From contig CAJQUW010006100.1 of NCBI GenBank assembly GCA_907163375.1, forward strand, positions 1-64,000: 64,000 nucleotides of DNA. The letters run 5' to 3'. The stretch is from Prostheceraeus crozeri (lineage: Eukaryota; Platyhelminthes; Polycladida; Euryleptidae). Both the position numbers and the translations under genes were made by a program. This document shows, one piece after another, positions 10,032 to 20,092 of this stretch. How positions within the stretch are numbered: the stretch's first letter is position 1; the number at the start of each line of letters is the position of its first letter. The notes under the pieces are model-generated. The model was not told the origin of the DNA, made no database searches, and saw only the letters and a list, made by a program, of their open reading frames with translations.

Positions 10032-10454
10032 ATGTCTTATGCAGTTGAGTTTGACAATGAGTTCTGCTCCTTGCGCTTTCATCGACAAAGTCTTCGAGAT
10101 AAAGTGCGCGACTACATCATTTCTTTTCACAATGAGTGTGCCGACTTAGGGCTTGCAATTGGAAAGGGATACTTAGTGCTTCAACAGCTGATGGAAAACA
10201 TGAAAGACAAGCATGTGAAGGGGCGTCTCGTAGCAGAAATCGAATTTGAGAAAACGAAAGGTGAATACATTGGTGAACGTGAGTGTTTTCACTTTGCATC
10301 ATATTCTGCAGAGTGTATATATGATCCGGACGACCTCTATCAGCGGCACATGGCAAAGGTTGCCTCGCGTTTGGAAACATTTCATGAACATGGTTCAAAC
10401 CTGCTACTATGTCGCATCAAACATATACATATTCAACTGAATGTGCTTGATTGA
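10032..10454 (+). CDS. Small Polinton-associated protein, paralogue 1 (140 aa)
   Basis: Reads MSYAVEFDNEFCSLRFHRQS at the start and ends with HGSNLLLCRIKHIHIQLNVL. The order is an F-x-H-x-x-S/L region, a helix, a beta-like segment AEIEFEK, then FHFASYS, then a helix with a G.NLLL..I..I.I ending. The 15276-15732 product has the same order: CTIRFHQESF, AHVNYIHFP, VDFQFRSY, GDHLLLNKINHIVI. The pattern resembles the segment that precedes the polymerase in some protein-primed DNA polymerase proteins of eukaryotic virus-like elements. That is recall, not a search. Function unknown. It is transcribed towards the polymerase region. Confidence 0.55.
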   Translation: MSYAVEFDNEFCSLRFHRQSLRDKVRDYIISFHNECADLGLAIGKGYLVLQQLMENMKDKHVKGRLVAEIEFEKTKGEYIGERECFHFASYSAECIYDPDDLYQRHMAKVASRLETFHEHGSNLLLCRIKHIHIQLNVLD

Positions 10455-10780
10455 GTTATTGAACTGCATAACTCTATCACAAATCATGAAGTCAGGATAT
10501 AAGCCATGCTCTGTCATTGGTTTCGTTGACTAATCTTGCTTATAACTAAACGTTGGTTGTCATTCTTCAGAGGTATACGTTCGGACAGGATACTGCGGAT
10601 ACATGTGAGACATGAATTCTCTACATTTTATACCTTCATTCATCATGCTGGATTGGTAGTGTATCTGGAGACCAACACATGCATTATGACCACACTAAGC
10701 TGAAATGATCTTTCACATGAGTGCATGTCTCGTAGAAGACATCTCATTTGCTGAACACCATTGCATTTTGTATGAGGAAG

Positions 10781-12923
10781 TTACCTACAGCGCAAAATGT
10801 CATCTTCGGTTACATAACCCGATTCGGGTGCTAGTGGTAGGTCAGATGCTTCATCTTTTATATCATCTGGGTAGATGAGATCAACTTCAAATAAGTAGCC
10901 TACGTCTCCCTCGTCATCCAGTTCCAAAATGTGAAGTGGCTTTGACAGCGCACTGCCATGTAAATTGTTCTGGTCAGTGTACTTCAGATATGTGCTATGA
11001 ATGTCATCCGAAACATAGTTGATTTTGTGTATATTGACAAAGGTCAGACCACCTCTTATTCCACGTTCAAATAGGTTGTACATTTCGGCATCTTGCAAGA
11101 GGTGGATCGTTTCACCGGTCATTTTGAATGCTGACATATAGGACATGGCTGGTAAACTTATAAAATGCACCGGATCTAAAGCATCTTGTGCCAGTGTCAT
11201 TTGACGGAAGGCTTCAAACACGTCAGCCAGAAGGCATACATCCAACTTTAAATAAGCTATCATAAAGTCATTGAATGTGTGACAATCAAACTTTTGCCAT
11301 GCCAATTTGGTATGTTCATAATCCTCGATGCTACATGCTTCACCCGTTAAGTCATTAGTGAATTTATCAATTGATGGAAGGGCAGTTTCCTTTAGAGTGT
11401 CCATAGAAGTGAAATAACTATATGGAAATACTCCTTTCCGACGAATAAGGGTGTCGCTGATGTTTGGATAGTCTTATCATATTCTGTGTGAGTGGAAGTT
11501 GGTCTAAATTATTGGCCAAGACTGCCACAGAAGTCGACATGAATTGATAACTGTCCAAAAACTTGATTTCAAAGAAAACCGGCTTCCCCTCAGCCGTTTT
11601 ATCAACATGAGCTTTAGCCGACATTGACATAAACTTCTCCCGACTTTGTGCAATGACATTCACTGTCCACGATTTTATTTTGCCTATCCCATTCCGAATG
11701 AGAATATGTGCATCATAACACTTAAAATTGTGAAAAATGACGGCGAGCGATCTTCTTTTGAGTCTCATACTGATGTTACATTTATTGCACAGTGCTGATC
11801 TGAACTTGCCGCTAAGGTGTCAGTGGTCTCTGACTTTCCTATGTTGTTCATCATCGAAGTTAGTCTTGCATTTAAGACATGTCATGCACTGATCAAATCT
11901 AAGCCTATCTTGCTCAGTGAAGCACATGGACTTCTTCGTTAGATTAATTTCATAACGTTGGTGGAAATGTGCTTTTCCATCTAAATATTTTAGGAATTCT
12001 AATGTACAGTCTTTACCTTGCCATACATGCATCTTATTTAGATCTTTGTAGTAGGGATGCCAAACTTCATAGCATGCAATGGCGACGGCCTTGTGGTTTT
12101 TGGTATCGTGATCAATATAGCACTCTATGTCTGCGTAAATTACGCAAATAGGACTCAATTCGCTTCCACAGGGTTTCTACATAAAATTTGTATCTTCTGG
12201 CATCACTTCCATTTGGAGTTTGCCACGTGAGCACCACTCATAATGTTGGTCAAATAATGACTTTGATGTAAAGTGTCGTATGCAGCGATCGCAATAAATA
12301 ATTTTGTCGCTCTTGTATAATTGCAGATGTGAGTGCAATCTCTCTATACTTGGAATTCCACAATAATGCCACTGTGGTTGATTTTCATTATACACAAGGA
12401 GCACATTGACAACTTTCTCATAGGTGCTGGCACGATCATTGTATCGCACTCCTTTCAATCCACTATGCCAGAGATGAACTATGATCTTAATTTTATTCAA
12501 TTTTTCAAATTGGGCGATGCCTTTGAAATCTATAGTATTGACATCTAGCCCGTCAAACTTGAGCTCATCCTCCCATTCGATGTATTTGCTGACTCTGTGA
12601 TGGTCCCTATGAATGTCATCATAATGGAGAATAGAGAGGACGGCATACCTAAAACATTGACTGCTACATTGGACATTTATGACTGCTTTCTTTTCGGCCA
12701 GTGACTTTGGAAGGGTAAACGCACCCTGACAACTTGAATTTTCACTAAGAGTGACTTTGAAATCGACTGTTTCTACACCATCAAAAATCAAGCCACTATC
12801 TCTTTCATTTTGTTTCTCAAGCTTAGTATTTATGTGTTGGATATGAGACTGAAGCCACTGGTGAATATCCGTGACAGTGTCAGCTTGAGCAGAAGCAATC
12901 TGCAACCTAATGACATCACACAC
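10781..12923 (-). pseudogene. Protein-primed-type family B DNA polymerase of the Polinton-like element (broken)
   Basis: From the N-terminal side (high coordinates), it opens with a region containing LPKSLAEKKAVINVQ and FRYAVLSILH and ending in a CIRHFTSKSLFDQH..WC zinc-knuckle-like motif. Next is the 3'-5' exonuclease with VIYADIECYIDHD (Exo I), VIFHNFKCYDAH (Exo II) and FLDSYQFMSTSV. Next is the region YLKLDVCLLADVFEAFR (Exo III-like). Last is the start of the polymerase domain with LKYTDQNNLHGSALSKPL (motif A type) and FEVDLIYPDDI. This order is that of the protein-primed polymerases of Polintons and adintovirus-like elements. It should replicate the element from its ends. The gene is broken. 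Confidence 0.85.
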
Positions 12924-12948
12924 TTCACCAGTGCTATAATCTATTTTA

Positions 12949-13800
12949 TTATAACGCGCTGTAACATATGAGAGCCTCCACTAGAAATTGATGGAGGGTT
13001 GCACACATTTGCTGAATTAACGACAAATTGTCACTGAGAAATGATCCTACGTCTGATACTGCCTCAGTTGACTCCATCGTATAATCGCACACAAGGCTCT
13101 CGAGGGACAACTTGCGCAGCTGGAGTGTAGCAACGTTCTGTTGATAGTGCTCCATGGAATATGTGTGTAAAAGTGTGTGCGAGGAGAGAATAAAATGACT
13201 TGGGAAAGTTTTGTGACAGGAAGAGCAGCTGAAGCCGATGAGCTGTGAGCGATTCTCTCTACTTGTCGACGTCGGTGGTTTCCTCACCATTCCACAAGAG
13301 CCGCAATCCGTATGCCGCTGCAAGTTGTAGATGGTGTGAAACGTTTTCCCACATGCTTCACACTTAGGTTTCTGATCAGCTTGCGGTTCGATTCTGTCAC
13401 AACCACTTGTTGACCCAATTGCCTGTTGTTGTTCATATTGCTTGTTGGGCGCACTTCCACAGTTCATCAACGGCGATTTCTTCTCTTCCCCGCATGCGTC
13501 ACGTCGTTGATGTCGCTTTAGACTTGAAGGCGTAGCAAAGTGATTGTAGCATGTTGGACATGTGCAGTCAAAAGTGCTTGATGTCCTCTTCGCTGCCTCG
13601 CACACAGCATTTCTAGGATGCCATCTGAGTGTGGCCTCATCGAAGAACGCCTTCCTACAGCGGCTGCAGATTGACTTTTTCACCTCACTCTGATTTTCCT
13701 GGCTGTAGTTCTGTCGCTGAGTCAGTATGTCTTCACTTGAATCAGTTCCTTCACTCTGTATTCCATCGTTTTCCTCCTCAGCATTTAGCAATTCTTCCAC
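12949..13800 (-). CDS. Zinc-finger protein upstream of the polymerase (283 aa segment)
   Basis: An acidic N-terminus (LLNAEEENDGIQSEGTDSSED) is followed by four fingers. They are ICSRCRKAFFDEATLRWH...C, CTCPTCYNHFATPSSLKRH...C, CEACGKTFHTIYNLQRH...C and FSCSSCHKTFPSHFILSSH...H. Three are C2HC-like, with the last ligand a Cys, and one is C2H2. The C2HC type recurs in the finger at the front of the polymerase region, so these may be one protein or one transcription unit. Likely role: DNA binding at the element ends or promoters (inference). Same strand as the polymerase and just upstream of it. Confidence 0.6.
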   Translation of the reverse strand: MEELLNAEEENDGIQSEGTDSSEDILTQRQNYSQENQSEVKKSICSRCRKAFFDEATLRWHPRNAVCEAAKRTSSTFDCTCPTCYNHFATPSSLKRHQRRDACGEEKKSPLMNCGSAPNKQYEQQQAIGSTSGCDRIEPQADQKPKCEACGKTFHTIYNLQRHTDCGSCGMVRKPPTSTSRENRSQLIGFSCSSCHKTFPSHFILSSHTLLHTYSMEHYQQNVATLQLRKLSLESLVCDYTMESTEAVSDVGSFLSDNLSLIQQMCATLHQFLVEALICYSAL

Positions 13801-13910
13801 TTACTTAGCCGAGATGAGAGGAAGATCGCGTGGCGATGTTGGTGGAATGAAAGGGAGGTCATCTTCCGGCAGTATGTTTGTCATATCTGCAGAAAAGATA
13901 AATGAATTGG

Positions 13911-14641
13911 TCATATGAAATTCATTTTACTTAGCTTAGCAACCCCGCTTCCCACAAACGTGCACTCACCCTCTAATAAATTCAACTCTGGTTCGGTGGA
14001 GGGATGCGATGGCGGTAGGAGAGAAACATCGGCGGAGAGTGAAAGGATTCGCGGCTTTGGCATTGGAGGGATGACTTGACGAGGAGCAGGTGTAAGAGCA
14101 TGTGATGACGGATGATGCTGGGCGATTATTATTCCCGAAGTGCATGGGTGAGAGGGTAGGGCCGGATTATCTTCCTCATATTTCCGCCTCACAGCTTCTG
14201 CCAAATTCGCCTTCTTGCTCAAGTCTGTAGAGAAATTGATAGAGATAAGTCGCATGAACTACTGCTATTGAATTCTAGTAAGAATCATCATTCACACAAA
14301 CCTTCACATTCCAAGTCGCACATATGCTCGACCGAGTACCCTTCAGGGACAGACTCCTTGTTCATAATGCGCTGCTTCACTGAAAAGGAATGGAACCGCC
14401 ACATTGAAATTTGCAAAAGTGAGTTCAGTTAAAAAATGAATAAAATATGGAGACATTAGGGTCTTGATTTGCAAGGGCAGAACTCCTGTGGTGTTAAGTT
14501 GTGAGCAATACTTCCTACATTCAACACACATTCTAGCCTAATGACGTTAGTCATAAAGTTGGTCAACTTACATTGCTGAATGAACCTTTCCTCCAACTCG
14601 GCAGAGACGCGGTAACGTTCGATTTCTCCATAAAATTCCAT
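13911..14641 (-). CDS. Unrecognised minus-strand coding segments upstream of the zinc-finger protein
   Basis: The segment 13911-14255 encodes a charged stretch (LSKKANLAEAVRRKYEEDN) then a Pro/Ser-rich region (ALTPAPRQVIPPMPKPR). A second open segment at 14343-14641 includes EFYGEIERYRVSAELEERF. Acceptor-like (TTTCTCTACAG) and donor-like (GTGAGT) sites suggest small exons of a spliced gene leading into the zinc-finger region. No known family recognised. Confidence 0.35.
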
Positions 14642-15275
14642 GTCGGACAGCCGATTGTAGATAATTGTAAGATTTCAATCACTGAAAAGGAAATATGAAG
14701 TTTCATTTACCCAGTTAACTTTAATCATGTGAATAAACATTCAGCCAAGTAATTCTACGTTTCACTCTACTCCACATCATAAAGTCCAACCTTTGTCGAA
14801 TGGCTAAAGTACTCTGACCTGGCGAGAGAAAGCATCACGTTGAGTATGAAGTCGAACGCCCAACATGAGCAACGGCTCAGTGGTTTCAGTCTAACAAACG
14901 ACGAACAATCCGTGCAACGCAATCCCTCTACGGCAGTACCCGCTGTCCCGAAGGAACGCTCGAGCAAAGGAGGTATTACAGCGATGAGATGTTTTATGAG
15001 CAGAAGTGAATCTCTTGATAGCAAAAGACTATTCAACTTGATCGCAAGTCAAAACAACCTGATAGCAGGAGCTCACCGACACTCACCTTGTGAAAGATAA
15101 ATGTGAAGAGCAGAGCTGGTGCACTGCCTTTTATAAGATTTTTCCTAAGCGGTGAATGGATGAGACCTCTCGTCCAATCACAGACGAGCTAGAGTTCCCG
15201 ATGTGCGCACACACATTTGTAACGCGTTATTGAAATCGTCTTAGTCAAAAATGTTGTTTAGCAATAGACTCAACC
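14642..15275. promoter_or_regulatory. Divergent intergenic region with a promoter-like module
   Basis: It lies between minus-strand genes to the left and the plus-strand gene at 15276. The part 14830-15075 is a diverged copy of modules found in both inverted repeats (shared CCCAACATGAG, GGTTTCAGTCTAA, CTGTCCCGAAGGAACGCT). It is followed by three variants of TGATAGCAAG. Repeating one module at the arms and at a divergent promoter position suggests a regulatory role (inference). Confidence 0.4.
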
Positions 15276-15732
15276 ATGGCACCTGAAGTCAATACATTGA
15301 AACATGATTGCACGATTCGTTTTCATCAAGAGAGCTTCGGAGGCTTAATACAAGTTTACATCCTTGAGTTTCAAAGGGAGGAGACAGAATTGGAAGCATG
15401 TTTTGACTACACACGAGAGATATTTACGGAGTTGATATCTTATTTCAAAGACAGTCTCATCAAGGCTCACTTAATTGCACATGTCAATTACATTCATTTT
15501 CCACAAGGTGAGGCAGCGGAAAGTGTTGACTTTCAATTTCGTTCCTACGGACAACTTGCAAGGCTACGGCAACAATGCTTCTGAGTTTTGTACACGACAC
15601 CTCCAGAAGATTATTACTCGGATGGACGACTTTCAGGGTTACGGCGATCATTTGCTTCTGAATAAAATAAACCATATTGTCATTGTTATTAGTAAAGTGG
15701 GTTTCAATGATGTTAAATCAAAGACCAAATAA
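15276..15732 (+). CDS. Small Polinton-associated protein, paralogue 2
   Basis: Starts MAPEVNTLKHDCTIRFHQES, followed by a helix with an EFQREETELEACFDYTREIF core, then AHVNYIHFPQG, VDFQFRSY and a GDHLLLNKINHIVIV strand near 15640-15690. It shares order and spacing with the 10032-10454 product but only weak identity, so the duplication is old. Function unknown. It sits next to the divergent promoter-like region. The copy appears broken. Confidence 0.5.
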
Positions 15733-15794
15733 AGTATTTTTTCATGACACTTGTGTTGTGCTAAACTTCCTAATGCTGCTGTGAGTTCGGTCAG

Positions 15795-16490
15795 TCATAA
15801 AACTTCAATGATGAAACTTTACTTTCACAAACGTGCGTCGCGGTAAAACCATTTGACTACACTTGCATTTCATGAAACACGACAAACTTTCTGACGACAC
15901 TCACGAATGAAACTTCGATGATCAAACTTTACTTTCACAAACGTGCGTCGCGGTAAAACTATTTGACTACACTAAACGTTGCTTTTGCAAACCATGATAC
16001 ACATTCTAACGACACTCACGAATAAAACTTCGATGATCAAACTTTGCTTTCACAAACGTGCGTTGCGGTAAAACTATTTGACTACACTAAACGTTGCTTT
16101 TGCAAACCATGATGCACTTTCCAACGACACTCACGAATAAAACTTCGATGATCAAACTTTACTTTCACAAACGTGCGTCGCAGTAAAACTGTTTGACTAC
16201 ACTAAACGTTGCTTTTACAAACCATGATACACTTTCTAACGACACACGAATAAAACTTCGATGATCAAACTTTACTTTCACAAGCGTGCGTCGCGGTAAA
16301 ACCATTTGACTACACTTGCATTTCATGAAACACGACAAACTTTCTAACGACACTCACGAATAAAACGTCGATGATCAAACTTTACTTTCACAAACGTGCG
16401 TCACGGTAAAACTATTTGACTACACAAAACGTTTACATTTTATGACATTTGTGTTTCATAAAACGCCATGATCAAACTTTTCTAACTATA
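15795..16490. repeat. Satellite-like array of a roughly 106-117-bp unit, 6 copies
   Basis: Each unit contains AAAACTTCGATGATCAAAC, TTTCACAAACGTGCGTCGCG, GTAAAACTATTTGACTACAC and usually AAACGTTGCTTTTGCAAACC. Starts lie near 15802, 15908, 16025, 16140, 16253 and 16362. It sits between the second small protein and the right inverted repeat. Confidence 0.92.
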
Positions 16491-17708
16491 CATCAACCTG
16501 TGTTGCAGTAAAACTTTTGTACAGCATGGTAAAGTTTCTGACTACACTCACAAGAGCTTGTTCACTGGCGAAGAGAGAAATGAGCTTGTGGTTGCGTGTG
16601 GCGCATGAATGCCCTCCCATCTCATTCCATTCATCATTTCGTCTCCGCGATAGAGACAAGCAGAACTCATGGTTCATTCTCGCATGTATGACCAACTATC
16701 GGGAGACAAGTGCAATGGAGATTTTGAGGCAACCTGTGGCAGATAGCTAAATGTCGCCCTGGCGGTCAGAGTACAACGTTGAGACGAAAGGCAACCACTT
16801 GGAAACATGACGCAGAGAGGTTTCACAAGGATTACCATTGACAACGTCCCGTGCAGTACTCATCGCTACGGACTTCACCGCTGTCTCGAAAGAACGCCCA
16901 CCAACAGGAAGTCTGACATCGAAAATCTCCGTGACTTGCACCGTCAATGACCTGATAGCCAGACATGAAGACCGGTGGAGTTATTTACAAGAGGTTGGCA
17001 AGTCGTTGCTCTGATCAGCTTGATAGCAAGCCGTAGAGAGGGATAGCAAGCCGTGATTCACAAGCGTTTTGCAATGGAGATGTTTAGATGCCACCCATGA
17101 CAAGATAGCTAAGACTCAACCGATTGACGTTCAAAGTGCTACGTTGAGAACTGTGTCAAATGCCCAACATGAGTTGCCCCAGCGGTTTCGGTCTAAAATA
17201 TGACACACTCCCTTGCCACACTTATCACTACGGCATCATCCGCCGTCCCGAAGGAACACCCGGTCAGTGGAATATTACAGCAAAACTCTCCGTGTCATGC
17301 ACGCTTTCAGTGAAAAGCCGCTTGTATCAAGTGTGGCTCGTACACACTTAACCATGCCTTCATTGACTTCAGCAGGGTCGAAAACCTCAGAAAACCTCCA
17401 AAAATAGTGAATCTAAACTTTTCAACTTTTTAACACTACATATGAAATTTTACAAGTAGTCTGTCACTATAGGTCTGATCAGTAGCGATCGACTCTTTTT
17501 TGAATCAAGTCAGACGGACTTGTAGAAGCAAAGTTACAAGCCTTTAAAGTTTTGGAGTCTTTTATGGCCTGGAGACGAAGGCCATCTCCTGGCTAACCTC
17601 TAAGTCTGACATTTCAAAAACCCGATAAGATCCACGTATCCGGAAATAAGGTATAAATCAAAAGCAATTGATTTCAGCGGATACAAATTGTATTAATGAA
17701 TAAATTAA

Positions 17709-18155
17709 CCAAGATTTCGCCTTACGGTTTTCTCAAGGTTACAAAATAAAAGCAGAGATGAAGCATTTATATACAGAGCAAGATATGAGTTCACGACAAG
17801 TAGGAGAGAAGTGTTCTCAAACCTCGAAGTCAATGTGCAAGCCTTGACATCCATTCATTAATGACCCGCTGTGACGACGAATGTACATAGCCTCCAGCGA
17901 GCGCCTTTTCTGAGTGTTGTTCAAATTCTGATGTAGAACGGACCATGATATGCAGGGTGAGGGGCAACCTGCGTGATTGGTCTTAATGTGTTGGAAGACC
18001 GCACTGCTATCTTGACTCAAATGTTCTTTCACTCTCGAACGCACACAGCGGGAAGACTCGCCTATATATATTGCATTGCATAATTTGCACGTAATTTTGT
18101 AAATTAAGTTCTTGGTATAGCATAATTTTCGTTTTTCACTGATAAGTCTGACGCC
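17709..18155 (-). other. Second copy of the GIY-YIG/ribozyme-like segment
   Basis: The minus-strand counterpart of 5694-6140. The 75 residues after the GIY-YIG core are identical in the two arms, and so is the stem-loop at 17709-17738. The capture therefore predates the last homogenisation of the inverted repeats. Confidence 0.65.
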
Positions 18156-19828
18156 TTAGCTGATATCAGCATTGAAATTTTCTAAGTCGGATTCCTACGG
18201 AAACCCGTTTTTTTTTGGAGATTTCCGATGCTATCATCAGAGCTCCGGAGTTCACCTACCCCAACCCAGTCGGGAGGGGAACTGACTTCCACAAGTAGAG
18301 TTTCCGCTTATATAGTTTGTGGCGATCAGCTGATGACGTAATATCCATCATCCAAACCTTTAAACACGTCTATCTCCGGTTCTAGTGCTCCGATTTTCTT
18401 GAACTCACCCTCTAGATGCAGAATGGCACGCTGATTCCAAATCTGGTCTCTGTTTTCCCGTCCGAGGCTTCTTTCACCCGATAGAGCCATTTTCGTAAAA
18501 ATTCTAACTCTGTCGTTTTTTTCGCCAATTTCCAACATTTTTAATGACGTCTCACATCTAGACGAAGGCAAATATGAACATACAGTTTCTTCCACTGAAT
18601 TTGTCTCACTCTTAGCTTTCAAATGAGCTATTGCACGACTGTCTACGATCTCTAGAACCAAAGTTGGAAGATCGCTGCCGAGGGGGGGGGACGTCCACAA
18701 AATTTTTTCTCTCCGATTGAGCTGGAAACATCCTTCCTAACCCAAAATTGTCCAAAACGACTAAAACCTGCCTTTTCTCACTCTGGCATTTCCTGCCATT
18801 TTCCTCTCTAAACCCAGAAAAACAGGGTCAAACTGAGCTCTCCACTGCATTTTTCTCATTCTCAGCTTTCAAATGAGCTATCACACGACTTTCTACGATC
18901 TCTAGAACCAAAGTTGGAAGATCGCTGCCGAGGGGGGGGGACGTCCACAAAATTTTTTCTCTCCGATTGAGCTGGAAACAAGTTCCTAGACCCAAATTTG
19001 GCCAAAACGTCCGAATTTGCCATCCGTTTTCCCATCCGAGTACTCCTTCATGCCGAAAAATGGACTTTCCCATCCTAAAACATCCAAAACCTGCCTTTTC
19101 TCACTCTGGCGGTTTCCTGCCATTTTCCTCTCTAAATCCAGGAAAATAGGGCCAAACTGAGCTTTCCACTGCATTTTTCTCACTCTCAGCTTTCAAATGA
19201 GCTATCACACGACTTTCTACGATCTCTAGAACCAAAGTTGGAAGTCTCGTTTCAGAGGGGGGACGTCCACAAAATTTTTTCTCTCCGATTGAGCTGGAAA
19301 CAACCTCCCTAACCAGAAAATTTCACGTAGATTCCGAATCTGCCCTCCGTTTTCCCATCCGAGGCCTCCTTCATGCCGAAATATTGCCTTTCTCATCCCA
19401 AAACGTCCAAAACCCACCTTTTTCTAACTCTGGCGTTTTTCAGAGATTCCTACCCTTGCCTCACAGAACAACTCCTCCTTCCTTCCTCTTGCAATCAAAA
19501 GTTGGGCATACCGTGGACAAAACACGTCCACTTCTGCACGACATGCCTCAAAGCATGACCCACTTTGGACAAACTCTGCTTGTCAGCTTCTCTCTCCTGC
19601 CTGCACCGGACTGTCTTTCCAACTCCACTCTCTCCTACCGCCTTCTGTCCAACTTTCCGCCCTGCACCGGTCTCTCCTTTGGTATGCTTACCATCACATA
19701 CTCGGCCACCTCCCGACATCCTTTCCGACCTTCCATCCACAACCTTCCGGCCAGATCCCTATCATACTACACCTAAAGAGGCTAAAACACGATCCTAGTG
19801 GACTTAAACAGGACACATACGATCTTCC

Positions 19829-20045
19829 GCGACTCAGAAGTGCCAAAATACGAACCGCTCCGCCTCAAAAGGGCCAAAATATGAACCGCTGCGCCTGAAA
19901 AGGGCCAAAATGTGAACCGGGTGCGCCTCAAAAGGGACAAAATACGAATCGCTGCGCCTCAAATAGGGCCAAAATCCGAACCACTGCGCTTCAAATAGGG
20001 CCAAAATCCGAACCACTGCGCTTCAAATCGAGCAGAGGGCCAAAT
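19829..20045. repeat. Subterminal array of a roughly 32-bp unit, about 7 copies
   Basis: Units follow GCGCCTCAAAAGGGCCAAAA then T.CGAACCG. This is the right-hand counterpart of the three-copy array at 4237-4345. The last two full units are identical, which suggests recent unequal expansion. Confidence 0.9.
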
Positions 20046-20086
20046 CATGAACCGGGTGCGCCTCAGGTGGGAAAAATCTAACTACT

Positions 20087-20092
20087 GCAGTC
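20087..20092. repeat. Right target-site duplication GCAGTC
   Basis: Identical to 4211-4216. Confidence 0.88.

Larger units (their letters stand above)
4217..20086. mobile_element. Polinton-like element (15.87 kb), broken fossil with very long inverted repeats
   Basis: The element starts AGTAGTTAC and ends with the complement, with a 6-bp GCAGTC duplication on both sides. Its length of 15.87 kb is in the usual Polinton range. Its terminal inverted repeats, about 3.0 kb left and 3.45 kb right, are far longer than the few hundred bases usual for the family. Parts: a protein-primed-type family B DNA polymerase and a zinc-finger protein on the minus strand; two mutually related small proteins on the plus strand; satellite and promoter-like repeats. 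I see no recognisable integrase, capsid, protease or packaging ATPase. The coding part looks broken, with about four breaks. The inner halves of the two inverted repeats differ by very few bases, so the copy is young or has been homogenised. A LINE has inserted into it (7385-8668). Confidence 0.85.
16635..20086. repeat. Right terminal inverted repeat of the Polinton-like element
   Basis: The reverse complement of 4217-7215, about 450 bp longer. The extra length is mainly additional copies of the 250-bp and 32-bp internal repeats. It contains the second GIY-YIG segment (minus strand, 17817-18155) and promoter-like modules at 16750-16965 and 17150-17345. Confidence 0.93.

Noticed and set aside
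15795-16490. CRISPR-like array
   Set aside because: Units are contiguous whole repeats without unique spacers, in a eukaryotic element.
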